Below, in pieces: positions 48,002-56,216 of a stretch of DNA of 64,000 nucleotides; the first letter of the stretch is position 1, and the number at the start of each line of letters is the position of its first letter. The DNA comes from Gemmatimonadota bacterium (lineage in GTDB: Bacteria > Gemmatimonadota > Gemmatimonadetes > Longimicrobiales > Gaopeijiaceae). The notes beneath the pieces were generated by a model, which searched no databases, had not been told where the DNA came from, and worked only from the letters and a program-made list of their open reading frames with translations. A program made the translations under genes and the position numbers. The stretch is from the NCBI GenBank assembly GCA_022823145.1, contig JAJDXS010000031.1:106381-170380 (forward strand). Reading direction: 5' to 3'.

Positions 48002-49000
48002 TCAATCGTGGCGTGAAGGGGTTGGCGGAGCGTCCCAAAGGCGCATGGGATAGACCCCCGAGTCTACCAGCCCCTGCAGCGATTGGGCCACTCCCGGCTG
48101 GTCGCCCGGGAAGGTCACGCCGAGCCACGGCTCGCGGGTGGGCAGCACGGTGCAGCGCGCACGGCCGGCCGCGATGAGGTCGTTCATCGCCTCGGACAGG
48201 TAGAACTCGCGGTCCGTCCCCGGTCCGGCCGCGAGGAACGCGGAGAACAGGTCGCGCAGGGCGGGCAGAATGTCGGGCTGGAAGCCCCAGAGGTTGGTGC
48301 AGACAGGAGCTTGCAAGGCGACGTCAACCGGCCTTCCGGCGACGTCGCGCCCCACCACGCGATCGCCCGCGCGGCGGAGGTCCAGGCCCTCGGTCAACCG
48401 CCTGAGGGCGCCCGTGTCGTCGATTTCGCATATGCCCCGGGAGACGCCTCCGCTCTCCGATAGCGTGACCTCAAGGGGATAGCCGACCGTGAATGTCATG
48501 TTTGCATTACATAATGTAATGTCGGCATTACTTTGCGGTGCTTCCGTGTCCTGCGTCACGGTGGCGGGCGTCGGGCGGGCCCCGCGCATCGCAGCGGCGA
48601 GCGTGGCATAGGCGCCCCGCCCGTAGAAGTCGTCGGCGTTGCAGACCGCGAACGCGCCGTCGACGTGCTCGGCTGCCGTGAGCACGGCGTGGCCGGTGCC
48701 CCAGGGGCGGGTGCGGCCGGGGGGAGGCGTGTCCACGAGGCCGGGGTGTGCCATGCGCTGACAGGCGTAGCGGATGTCGAGGCCGGCGGCTCGCGCAGGC
48801 GCCAGGTGGGAGTCGAAATCGGGTCGCAGCGCCTCCTGGATGACGAAGTGGAAGCGCGTGAATCCCGCGAGCGAGCCGTCGTAGAGCGCGTAGTCGAGCA
48901 GCGCCTCGCCACCGGGGCCGACCGGTGCAAGTTGCTTGAGGCGGCCGAACCGCGTGGAGCGGCCTGCCGCGAGGATGACCAGGGTGAGGGGTGAATTCAA
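48002..49000 (-). CDS. Sugar nucleotidyltransferase carrying an AT-rich in-frame insert
   Basis: A 332-residue NTP-transferase. VILAAGRSTRFGRLKQLAPVG is the nucleotide-binding loop; PWGTGHAVLTAAEHVDGAFAVCNADDFYG holds the metal Asp pair; VGYPLEVTLSESGGVSRGICEID continues the core. Between RGARPTPAT and TVGYPLE, where relatives pass directly from strand to strand, residues about 148-170 form an insert. It contains a tandem heptapeptide SNADITL-CNANMTF, encoded by the AT-rich element at 48505. The flanking domain halves are intact and in frame. Start is TTG 49000 without a visible ribosome site; no other start is available. First gene of the symporter/galactokinase operon. Confidence 0.82.
   Translation of the reverse strand: MNSPLTLVILAAGRSTRFGRLKQLAPVGPGGEALLDYALYDGSLAGFTRFHFVIQEALRPDFDSHLAPARAAGLDIRYACQRMAHPGLVDTPPPGRTRPWGTGHAVLTAAEHVDGAFAVCNADDFYGRGAYATLAAAMRGARPTPATVTQDTEAPQSNADITLCNANMTFTVGYPLEVTLSESGGVSRGICEIDDTGALRRLTEGLDLRRAGDRVVGRDVAGRPVDVALQAPVCTNLWGFQPDILPALRDLFSAFLAAGPGTDREFYLSEAMNDLIAAGRARCTVLPTREPWLGVTFPGDQPGVAQSLQGLVDSGVYPMRLWDAPPTPSRHD
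48505..48532. repeat. AT-rich 28-bp element, copy 1, inside a gene
   Basis: Three CATTAC/GTAATG hexamers alternate in direction: CATTAC 48505-48510, GTAATG 48516-48521, CATTAC 48526-48531. The first two form the perfect 17-base palindrome at 48505-48521. On the coding (minus) strand a 19-base unit GTAATGCNNACATNACATT occurs twice with a 21-base period, giving the heptapeptide tandem in the nucleotidyltransferase. The region is strikingly AT-rich against its GC-rich gene. ACCGTGA (48486-48492) and TCACGGT (48556-48562) flank it as a 7-base inverted repeat. Confidence 0.75.
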
Positions 49001-49069
49001 TATCGGCTGCTATCGGTTTTGGTTTGGGTTACCGTATACGAGTTCGCCCCGAAGGAGAGGAAGTACCCG

Positions 49070-51460
49070 ATGAAAACTATCGTCCGCCTTGCCGTCGTGG
49101 CTGCAACGGGTGTGCCCACCGCCGCCACCGCCGTTCCCCAGCAGCCCCCGCCGTCCGACCCACCTAGCGCCCTCCCCTACGACCTCGCCTTCGGGATGGC
49201 GTCGTTTCTCTGGGACACGCAGTTCGCGGTTTCGGCCGACGGGCGCGCGGTGGCCTACGAGGTGCGGACCCCTCCTGCGGACACCGCGGCCAACCTGGAC
49301 GAGCGCTACCAGCCCAACGGCACGCCCAGTTCGGTGGTAGGGGCGGTCATCCGATACACGGACATGGTCACTGGGCGGACCATCGAGGTCTGCCCGGGCG
49401 GTGCCTGCTGGAGGCCGGTGTGGTCTCCGGACGGCACGTCGATCGCCTTCTTCTCCGATGCCGATGGTCCGCCGCAGCTCTGGGTTCACGACATTGAGGC
49501 CGGTGCCTCGCGCAGGCTCTCCGACGAGCCGGTCAAGCCGAAGCTCTGGCACGGGGACGAGCCCCGCTGGAGCCCGGACGGCTCGACTCTCTACGTGGGA
49601 TTCGCGCCCGAGGGGCCGTTTCGCAACCCGGCTCGCCCGGCCGAGGTGCGGCCGGAGAACCCGGCGGGGGTCGTGGTGTTGCGCAGCGGAAGCGAGGTGG
49701 CTGTGGCTCCGGAGGCGGAGGGACAGCCACCCACGCCGATGACCGACCACTACGCGCGCGAGCACCTGGTGGCCGTCAACGCGGTCGACGTCCGCAGCGG
49801 AGAGACGCGCGTGCTCGTTCCCCAGGACGCGGAGTTCCCCGCGGGCACGCTCCGCCGCTCGGCTTCCGGGAGATGGCTGGGATACCTCTCGACCTTCAGG
49901 CCGGAAAGCGACACTACCCAGTCCACCGTTTTGGACGTCGCCGTCGTGCCCGCGGCGGGGGGAGATCCCATTTCGGTTGTGAGGAGTGTTCCCCTCACGC
50001 GCTACAACTACTTCGGCGTCAGCTACGTCTGGCATCCGTCGGACGACCGGCTGATGTACCTGGACGGCAAGCGCATGCACCTTCTCGATCTGCGCTCGGG
50101 ATCGCCTGCCGCCCCCGTCCCCCTCGCCCCCGAGCTTGGCGACATCGCTCCGACCGTCTTCGCCTTCACGCGCGACGGGCAGGCCGCGGTGATGGGCGTC
50201 GATGTCATCGACGACCAGGGGTACGGCGACCCGCGTCCGCGCGGGATCGCGATCGTCCCGTTGGACGGGGGTCCACGGAGCACCTTCGCCCTCGACGACG
50301 AGCGCTGGACCTGGGACCAGCTCCTCAAGGCCGATGAGCGGACGGCGTGGCAGCCGGATGGTGCGTCCATTTCGGCTCTGGTCACCGAGCGCGCGACCGG
50401 CGACAAGGCAGTCCTCCGCTTCGATCCGGCCGCGGACGGCGCGCGGGTGCTGTGGAAGGCCCGGGCGAGGCTGGTCAACCTCACCTCCGGCGGCAGCCAC
50501 GACTTCATCGTGGGCGAGTACGAGGACATGCGGACGCCCGCCAACATCTTCCGCTTCGACGCGGATTTTTCGGCGCGCGAGCGCGTCTCGCACATCGATC
50601 CGCGCCTGGACGCGGTGCAGGTGGGGACCGCGGAAACTTTCGAGACCACCGTGCCGTTGCACGATGGCACGCTCGCCACCGTCAAGACGGCCGTGCTCCT
50701 TCCCCCCGGGGCCGAGAGGGGCGACCGCCTTCCCGCCATCGTCACCATGTACCCGGGCAGCGACATAACGCGCCGCGCCGCCGAGTTCGGGGGCGGGAGC
50801 GTCTTCACGGTACCGAACCTGGTCTTCACCAGCCGGGGCTACGCGGTCGTGCTCTGCGAGCTGACCCTGGGTCCGAACCGACAGGCGGGCAATCCCGTCC
50901 GGGACATGATCGACGTGCTCCTGCCCCAGGTCTACCGCGCCGCCGAACTCGGCTACGTGGACCTGAACCGCCTCGCGATCACGGGCCAGTCATACGGCGG
51001 CTACGGCACCGGCTCGATCATCACGCGCACGAACATCTTCCGCGCGGCCGTCCCCATCTCGGGCATCTTCGACCTCTTCGGCAGCTACGGGCACATCGAC
51101 GTTGACGGCGGCGGCTTCTTCCTCGCCTGGAGCGAAGGCGGGCAGGGGCGCATGGGCACCCATCCCTGGGCCGACGTGCGTCGCTATCTGGACAATTCCC
51201 CCTACTACAACGCGGACAAGATCACGACCCCCGTCCTGATCGTGCACGGCACCGCGGATATGTCCTATCACGACGCCGGCAAGCTGTTCACCGCGCTCAG
51301 ACGGATGGACAAGCCCGCCCAGCTGGCATCCTACCTGGACCAGGGCCACGTCATATCATCCTGGAAGAGGGAGAGCGCGATCGACGCGGCCCGGCGCATG
51401 GTGGAGTTCTACCGGCGTCACCTGGGGGATCCGGCAAGAGCCCCGCAACACTCCCCGTAG
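49070..51460 (+). CDS. Exported S9-family (prolyl oligopeptidase-like) peptidase
   Basis: A 796-residue serine peptidase. A signal peptide (residues 1-23) is followed by a WD40/propeller-type domain with WSPDG motifs (VWSPDGTSIAFFSDADG, PRWSPDGSTLYVGF, AWQPDGASISALV). The C-terminal alpha/beta-hydrolase holds the triad: Ser641 in GQSYGGYG, Asp730 in VHGTADMSYHDAG, His760 in DQGHVISSW. Such enzymes cleave short peptides, here in the periplasm. AAGGAGAGG fixes ATG 49070. It converges with the beta-propeller lipoprotein, with 11 bases between stops. It may supply peptides for the exported amidases and M28 peptidase, by inference. Confidence 0.9.
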   Translation: MKTIVRLAVVAATGVPTAATAVPQQPPPSDPPSALPYDLAFGMASFLWDTQFAVSADGRAVAYEVRTPPADTAANLDERYQPNGTPSSVVGAVIRYTDMVTGRTIEVCPGGACWRPVWSPDGTSIAFFSDADGPPQLWVHDIEAGASRRLSDEPVKPKLWHGDEPRWSPDGSTLYVGFAPEGPFRNPARPAEVRPENPAGVVVLRSGSEVAVAPEAEGQPPTPMTDHYAREHLVAVNAVDVRSGETRVLVPQDAEFPAGTLRRSASGRWLGYLSTFRPESDTTQSTVLDVAVVPAAGGDPISVVRSVPLTRYNYFGVSYVWHPSDDRLMYLDGKRMHLLDLRSGSPAAPVPLAPELGDIAPTVFAFTRDGQAAVMGVDVIDDQGYGDPRPRGIAIVPLDGGPRSTFALDDERWTWDQLLKADERTAWQPDGASISALVTERATGDKAVLRFDPAADGARVLWKARARLVNLTSGGSHDFIVGEYEDMRTPANIFRFDADFSARERVSHIDPRLDAVQVGTAETFETTVPLHDGTLATVKTAVLLPPGAERGDRLPAIVTMYPGSDITRRAAEFGGGSVFTVPNLVFTSRGYAVVLCELTLGPNRQAGNPVRDMIDVLLPQVYRAAELGYVDLNRLAITGQSYGGYGTGSIITRTNIFRAAVPISGIFDLFGSYGHIDVDGGGFFLAWSEGGQGRMGTHPWADVRRYLDNSPYYNADKITTPVLIVHGTADMSYHDAGKLFTALRRMDKPAQLASYLDQGHVISSWKRESAIDAARRMVEFYRRHLGDPARAPQHSP

Positions 51461-51471
51461 CTGCTACAGGA

Positions 51472-52701
51472 TCACATCGGCGTCCGCGACAGCGGCCAGA
51501 TCTGCACATGCTCCACCTGCAGGTCGTCGTACGCCCAGCCGAGCAGGTAGTCGTCGCCGATTTCAAAGAGGCGGAGGCCCGGCGGGGTCTCGACCAGTCC
51601 CCGCAGCTGTCCGTCGGGATCGAACACGGCCCAGACGGGACCCTCCGCATCAGGGGCCCAGTACTCACGCACCCAGAGATAGCCGGCACGGTCGGACATG
51701 ATTGCGGCAAAGGCGGGGTAGGTCTCCACCAGCGGCATATCCCTGACCTCGTTCAGGGCCCGCGTGCGTTCTTCGTCCGGCATGTTGGCGTAGCGACGGG
51801 CGTGGTACGCGTCCAGGTCGGCCCTGGAGGGTCCATCGAGCTCCCCTTCCCGGCGCACGATTCTGACCAGCGTTCCGTCCGCCCTGAACGCCTTGATCTC
51901 GTATCGCTCGGAGTCACCCACCGCGACCAGGTCCCCCCACAACGCCCCCATCGTGCTGCGGCCGTACGGGTGAGGCCTGCCACCCTGGATGCTGCCGTCG
52001 GAATCGAAGATGGCCCACCATTCCACTCCGGGATGCTCACCGAGTGACGCCTGCTGCGTTCCGTCGGCGGCCAGAATCCCCCACTCGTCTCCGATACGCA
52101 CCAGGCCCGAGGAGCCGGTCGCGTCCCCCCGCAGTCCCGAGCTGGACTTCGCGAAGATCTGCCCGCCCGGCATGAGATCGACGATGTCCATCAACGGTGG
52201 GCTGAGGCGCACATCCCGGCCGTGGTTGCCGTCCGCGTCGAAGAGCGACAACCGGCCTCCCCACGGATTGAGAGCACCGATCGAATCACCGGGCCAGTGC
52301 GCGACTGCGGTCGGACTGTAGCTCGTGAACTCTCCCGGGCCCTCACCCCGGCCACCCCATGTGGCCGCGTGCGAGCCGTCCGGGTTGAAGACGCGAATCT
52401 CGTTGCTGCCCGAGTTGGCGATTGCAATCCTGCCGTCGGGCAGCCGCGTGGCGTCCGTGACCCGGAACAGCTGGTCGGCCTCGCCGCTGTCGATGGCGCC
52501 GATCGAAAGGGATGGCTGTGTGCCGATCTGCCAGGCGAGGCGGGTGTCCGGGGGCGGAGGTTCGGTGTCGACGATGGCGACTCCGGCGCTGTCCCGAGCG
52601 GTGGAGTGGAGACCTCCGTCGGATCTGTCCGGGCCGGTTTCACAGGAGATGCAGAGCACCGTCAGCACCGGAAGCAAGGCCCGTGGGGCAGCGTTGGTCA
52701 T
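51472..52701 (-). CDS. 6-bladed beta-propeller lipoprotein, third copy
   Basis: A 409-residue lipoprotein (LTVLCISC, Cys20). Repeats: VTDATRLPDGRIAIANSGSNEIRVFNPDGSHAATWGGRGEGPGEF with the shared GEGPGEF signature; GDLVAVGDSERYEIKAFRADGTLVRIVRR; WAVFDPDGQLRGLVETPPGLRLFEIGDDYLLGWAYDDLQVEHV. AAGGAGG fixes ATG 52701. It closely parallels the 5554 and 43646 proteins in length and order of motifs. Single-gene unit; function unknown. Confidence 0.85.
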   Translation of the reverse strand: MTNAAPRALLPVLTVLCISCETGPDRSDGGLHSTARDSAGVAIVDTEPPPPDTRLAWQIGTQPSLSIGAIDSGEADQLFRVTDATRLPDGRIAIANSGSNEIRVFNPDGSHAATWGGRGEGPGEFTSYSPTAVAHWPGDSIGALNPWGGRLSLFDADGNHGRDVRLSPPLMDIVDLMPGGQIFAKSSSGLRGDATGSSGLVRIGDEWGILAADGTQQASLGEHPGVEWWAIFDSDGSIQGGRPHPYGRSTMGALWGDLVAVGDSERYEIKAFRADGTLVRIVRREGELDGPSRADLDAYHARRYANMPDEERTRALNEVRDMPLVETYPAFAAIMSDRAGYLWVREYWAPDAEGPVWAVFDPDGQLRGLVETPPGLRLFEIGDDYLLGWAYDDLQVEHVQIWPLSRTPM

Positions 52702-52797
52702 CAGGGGTCCTCCTTCATTCCTTGCGGGTCAGGCCTGCCGGGGGCCGTACCCCGTTAAGGTGGACACAATCGCTGTGCCAATCGGTTGCAGAGGCAA

Positions 52798-54708
52798 TCA
52801 GCCGATCGATGGCCCTGCCGATTTCGCATTGGGCGCCAAATCGGCTTCCTGCCCCAGCCCCACCATCTCCAGCAGCGTCAGCGCGTTCGTCGACGTTGCG
52901 ATGCCCGGTCGCAGTCGATAGTCGAACGCCAGACCCTCGGTGCCGTCGTCTACCGATTCGGTGAAGTGCACCGGGACTGCGCGGGTCGTAAGGTCGTCGG
53001 CCTCGGCCAGGGAGAGGTCGTGTGTGGTCACCACGCCGATCGCGTCCGTTTCGAGCAGATGGCGCAGTACCGTGCGCGCTGCGATTCTGCGCTCCGCGCT
53101 GTTGGTGCCCTGCAGGATCTCGTCGAGCAGGTAAAGGGTTCGGGGCGCCACGGTGCCGGGCGATCGAGCCGCTTCCACCACCATCTTCAGCCGCTGCAGC
53201 CCCGCCATGAAGTACGACATCCCTTCGGCGAGGGAATCGTCGACGCGCATGCTGGTGACGACGCGCAACGGGGGCATCCGCAGCCGTGCGGCACATACCG
53301 GAGCGCCGGCCTGGGCAAGCACCGCGTTGAGCCCGAGCGCCCGCAGCAAGGTCGATTTGCCCGACATGTTCGAGCCCGTGACGAGAAGGAACGAGCCTGC
53401 GGGCCCGACCTCGACGTCGTTGCGCACGCAGATGTCGGGTGCAATGAGGGGGTGACCGAGCGCACGGGCCTTGACGGTGTGGGCATCGGGATCCAGCGCC
53501 GGCATCGTCCAGTCGGGGTGATCGGCCGCCAGGGCGGCGAGCGCAGCCAGCGCCTCGGTTTCGCCGGCGGCGTGGAGCCAGTCCCTCACACGGTGGCCGG
53601 ACCGCTTCTGCCAGCGCTCGAGGGCGACCAGCACATGAACGTCCCAGTGCAGCAAGAGCGCGAGAGGAATGTGGAACAGGGGCGACCTCCTGACGTCCGC
53701 CATGTCGAGGAGGCGTCGAAGGGCGTTGATCTCTTCGTGCGCGACCCGCGGGCCAGCGCCGAGCCGGTGTCGGATGGCAACCGCATGGCGCGACCCGAGG
53801 GATGCGTTGTGAATGTGACGGAGCAGCGGGCCGAACCGTCGGACACCGGATTCGCCGTCGTCCGCCTCCGCGAACGCGCTGTGCATCGCCTGCCACCTGG
53901 GCACCAGGACCAGAGCCGAGATCACGAGCGGCCAGGCCAGCGCCGGGGTGGGTACCGCACCCAGCGAGAAGAGGGTGATGGCGGCCACATTGATCGGCGC
54001 CAGCACGAGGCTGGCGATCCATGGCCATCGCTGCTCCCGAAGCCAGGCGTCGCCCTCGGCCCAGCGAAGGAAACGATCGGCCGACGCATCGGTGTCACCG
54101 GAATCGCCAGAGGCCACAAGCCGACCCTCCGCCGCCAGCCGGTCACGGAAGTCCAGCGCCCCGGCCATCTCGAGCACCGCCTCCTGGCGCAGCACGATCT
54201 CGTCCGCGTCAGCGCCCCCGAGCATCCATGCCTGCAGGGTGTTCCAGCCGGGGGCGGTTCCGCATACACCAAGCAACTGCAGCAGGGAAGCGTCGCCGTA
54301 CAGGTCCAGGTCGACCGCGTAGTCGTGGTCCCCCGCGGCCGTGGCGCCGGGTATCGACGGAAGGTCGGCCCACCGCCGCTCGACCCGCGCGATCCCCTCG
54401 CGGTTGAAGTCGGCCATGAGCTCGCTGCGCCGCATCCGCCGGCGGGCGGCCCGCTGTCGCGCCACGAGGACCGCGAACACAAACGCGGCCGCGGCCAGCA
54501 GCAGCCACGCCGCCCCACCGCGCCCCGACGCGAACAGCCACCACCCGCCCGCCACGGCAGCCGCGAAAAGGGCCAGCCGCAACCTCCCGTACACACGGAC
54601 CTTGCCGAGCCGCTCGGCTGCCTCCTTGTCGAACCGCTCCGCGCGCTCCGCGTAGGTGGCTGCGGGCGACGCGCTTGCGGCGCCCTCTCGGCGACCATGA
54701 TGTTGCAT
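52798..54708 (-). CDS. Membrane-anchored MutS-like ATPase
   Basis: A 636-residue protein with the MutS ATPase core at the C-terminus: FLLVTGSNMSGKSTLLRALGLNAVLAQAGAPVCA (Walker A near residue 443), DDSLAEGMSYFMAGLQRLK, TLYLLDEILQGTNSAER (Walker B) and IGVVTTHDLSLAE. There is no mismatch-recognition domain. Instead, four hydrophobic segments are visible (LALFAAAVAGGWWLFASG, AAWLLLAAAAFVFAVLVA, WIASLVLAPINVAAITLFSLG, ALAWPLVISALVLVP). This domain order marks the MutS-like proteins whose role is not mismatch repair and remains unknown. The first residues MQHHGRREG may not be native: ATG 54708 lies only two bases from the divergent start at 54711. Confidence 0.85.
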   Translation of the reverse strand: MQHHGRREGAASASPAATYAERAERFDKEAAERLGKVRVYGRLRLALFAAAVAGGWWLFASGRGGAAWLLLAAAAFVFAVLVARQRAARRRMRRSELMADFNREGIARVERRWADLPSIPGATAAGDHDYAVDLDLYGDASLLQLLGVCGTAPGWNTLQAWMLGGADADEIVLRQEAVLEMAGALDFRDRLAAEGRLVASGDSGDTDASADRFLRWAEGDAWLREQRWPWIASLVLAPINVAAITLFSLGAVPTPALAWPLVISALVLVPRWQAMHSAFAEADDGESGVRRFGPLLRHIHNASLGSRHAVAIRHRLGAGPRVAHEEINALRRLLDMADVRRSPLFHIPLALLLHWDVHVLVALERWQKRSGHRVRDWLHAAGETEALAALAALAADHPDWTMPALDPDAHTVKARALGHPLIAPDICVRNDVEVGPAGSFLLVTGSNMSGKSTLLRALGLNAVLAQAGAPVCAARLRMPPLRVVTSMRVDDSLAEGMSYFMAGLQRLKMVVEAARSPGTVAPRTLYLLDEILQGTNSAERRIAARTVLRHLLETDAIGVVTTHDLSLAEADDLTTRAVPVHFTESVDDGTEGLAFDYRLRPGIATSTNALTLLEMVGLGQEADLAPNAKSAGPSIG

Positions 54709-54710
54709 GG

Positions 54711-56207
54711 ATGAAGCTAATCATCTCACCAGGCACTTCCCCGCTCCGCGCGGCGCGCGCCGGCACCTTGGCGGTGGCCCTCGCCACGGCCGCCCTCTCA
54801 GCGTGCGCCCCCACCGGCAACGAAGCCGCCCGGTCCGGCGGCGACCCCGCCATCCTCGCCCGCGTCGACGCCGTGTTCGCCGACTACGCCGGCCTCGACG
54901 GGCCCGGCTGCTCCCTGGGCGTGATCCGGGATGGCCGCCTCGTCCACGCCACCGGTTACGGCGCCGCCAACCTCGACCACGGCATCGCCAACAGCCCCGA
55001 GACCGTCTTCCGGGTCGGCTCGGTCTCCAAGCAGTTCACGGCCGCCGCGATCGCCCTCCTGACCATCCGCGGGGAGCTGGACCTCGATGCTCCCGTCCAG
55101 CGCTACATCGCCGAGTTCCCCGACTACCCCGACGCTCCCACCGTCAGACAACTCGTACACCACACGTCGGGAGTGCGCGACTACATCGTGCTCATGGCCC
55201 TGGCGGGGAACCGGGACGAGGACTTCTACACCAACCAGGAGGTGCTGGACGCGATCAACCGGCAGCGCGAGCTCAACTTCACGCCGGGCGCCGAGTTCCT
55301 GTACAGCAATGCCGGCTACTTCCTGCTCGGCGAGGTCGTGGCACGGGTGTCCGGCCGGAGCCTGCGGCAGTTCGCACACGACGAGTTCTTCGCCCCCCTG
55401 GGGATGACCCACACCCACTTCCACGACGACCACAACGAGATCGTGGCCGACCGCGCGACCGGCTACGCGCCCAGCGGCGACGGCTTCCGGATCAACGTGA
55501 CCACGCTCGACATGGTCGGCGACGGCGGCATCTTCACCTCGGTCGAGGAGTGGGTCGCGTGGGACCGCAATCTGACCGAGGGCACGGTCGGCGGCGACGC
55601 CTGGCTGGAGCTCATGCATACGCGCGGCGTGCTGAATTCGGGGGACACCATCCCCTATGCCTTCGGTATCGTGCATGGCGAGCACCGGGGGCTGGCCACG
55701 GTCGGACACGGTGGCTCGTGGGTGGGCTACCGGGCGGGCATGACGCGGTATCCCGAGACCGGCCATTCTTTCGTGGCCCTCTGCAACGGCGCGCAGATCG
55801 ACCCCATGGCGCTCATCGCAAGCACGGCGGAAGTCTACCTGGAGGACAGGATGACGCCCGCCGCACAAACCGCGGCGCCGGATGCACAGGCGGAGCCTCC
55901 AGAAGAGGATGACGCTCCGCAGGATCGACCCGGTCCCGACATCCCGGACCGCACGCGTTACGCCGGATCCTTCCACAGCCCCGAGTTGAACACCACCTAT
56001 CACCTGCGGGAAGAGGGCGGCGCCGGGCTCGTGCTCCACGCGGGCCGACTCGACCCGGCCCTGCTGCTCGCGGTTTCCGAAGGTGTTCTCTCCGGCCGGC
56101 GCGGCATGACCTTCCGCTTTTCGGCGCTGGAAGACGGCCGCTACCAGGCCATGATGGTCGACGCGGGCCGCGTCAAGAACCTGCGGTTCAGCCGGGTGGA
56201 GGGGTAG
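54711..56207 (+). CDS. Class C beta-lactamase-like serine hydrolase lipoprotein
   Basis: A 498-residue exported protein (lipobox LSAC, Cys32). The beta-lactamase/penicillin-binding fold is clear: S104-V-S-K107 (SxxK nucleophile), Y198-S-N (YxN) and H333-G-G (the third motif). Family members hydrolyse esters, amides or D-amino acid peptides; true beta-lactam resistance is only one possibility. After an acidic linker (AEPPEEDDAPQDRPGP) a small C-terminal beta domain follows (RTRYAGSFHSPELNTTYHLREEGG). ATG 54711 is fixed by the signal peptide. The P450 gene begins nine bases after its stop. Confidence 0.87.
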   Translation: MKLIISPGTSPLRAARAGTLAVALATAALSACAPTGNEAARSGGDPAILARVDAVFADYAGLDGPGCSLGVIRDGRLVHATGYGAANLDHGIANSPETVFRVGSVSKQFTAAAIALLTIRGELDLDAPVQRYIAEFPDYPDAPTVRQLVHHTSGVRDYIVLMALAGNRDEDFYTNQEVLDAINRQRELNFTPGAEFLYSNAGYFLLGEVVARVSGRSLRQFAHDEFFAPLGMTHTHFHDDHNEIVADRATGYAPSGDGFRINVTTLDMVGDGGIFTSVEEWVAWDRNLTEGTVGGDAWLELMHTRGVLNSGDTIPYAFGIVHGEHRGLATVGHGGSWVGYRAGMTRYPETGHSFVALCNGAQIDPMALIASTAEVYLEDRMTPAAQTAAPDAQAEPPEEDDAPQDRPGPDIPDRTRYAGSFHSPELNTTYHLREEGGAGLVLHAGRLDPALLLAVSEGVLSGRRGMTFRFSALEDGRYQAMMVDAGRVKNLRFSRVEG

Positions 56208-56216
56208 GGCGGGCAA

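Noticed and set aside
45213..48053. Long plus-strand open frames opposite galactokinase and the symporter
   Set aside because: The minus-strand proteins carry full family signatures; the plus-strand translations are His/Arg/Gln-rich shadows.
48486..48562. ACCGTGA/TCACGGT as true transposon ends of the nucleotidyltransferase insert
   Set aside because: Seven-base inverted repeats arise easily by chance, the other three elements lack them, and the 77-base span is not a multiple of three. Mentioned only as an observation.
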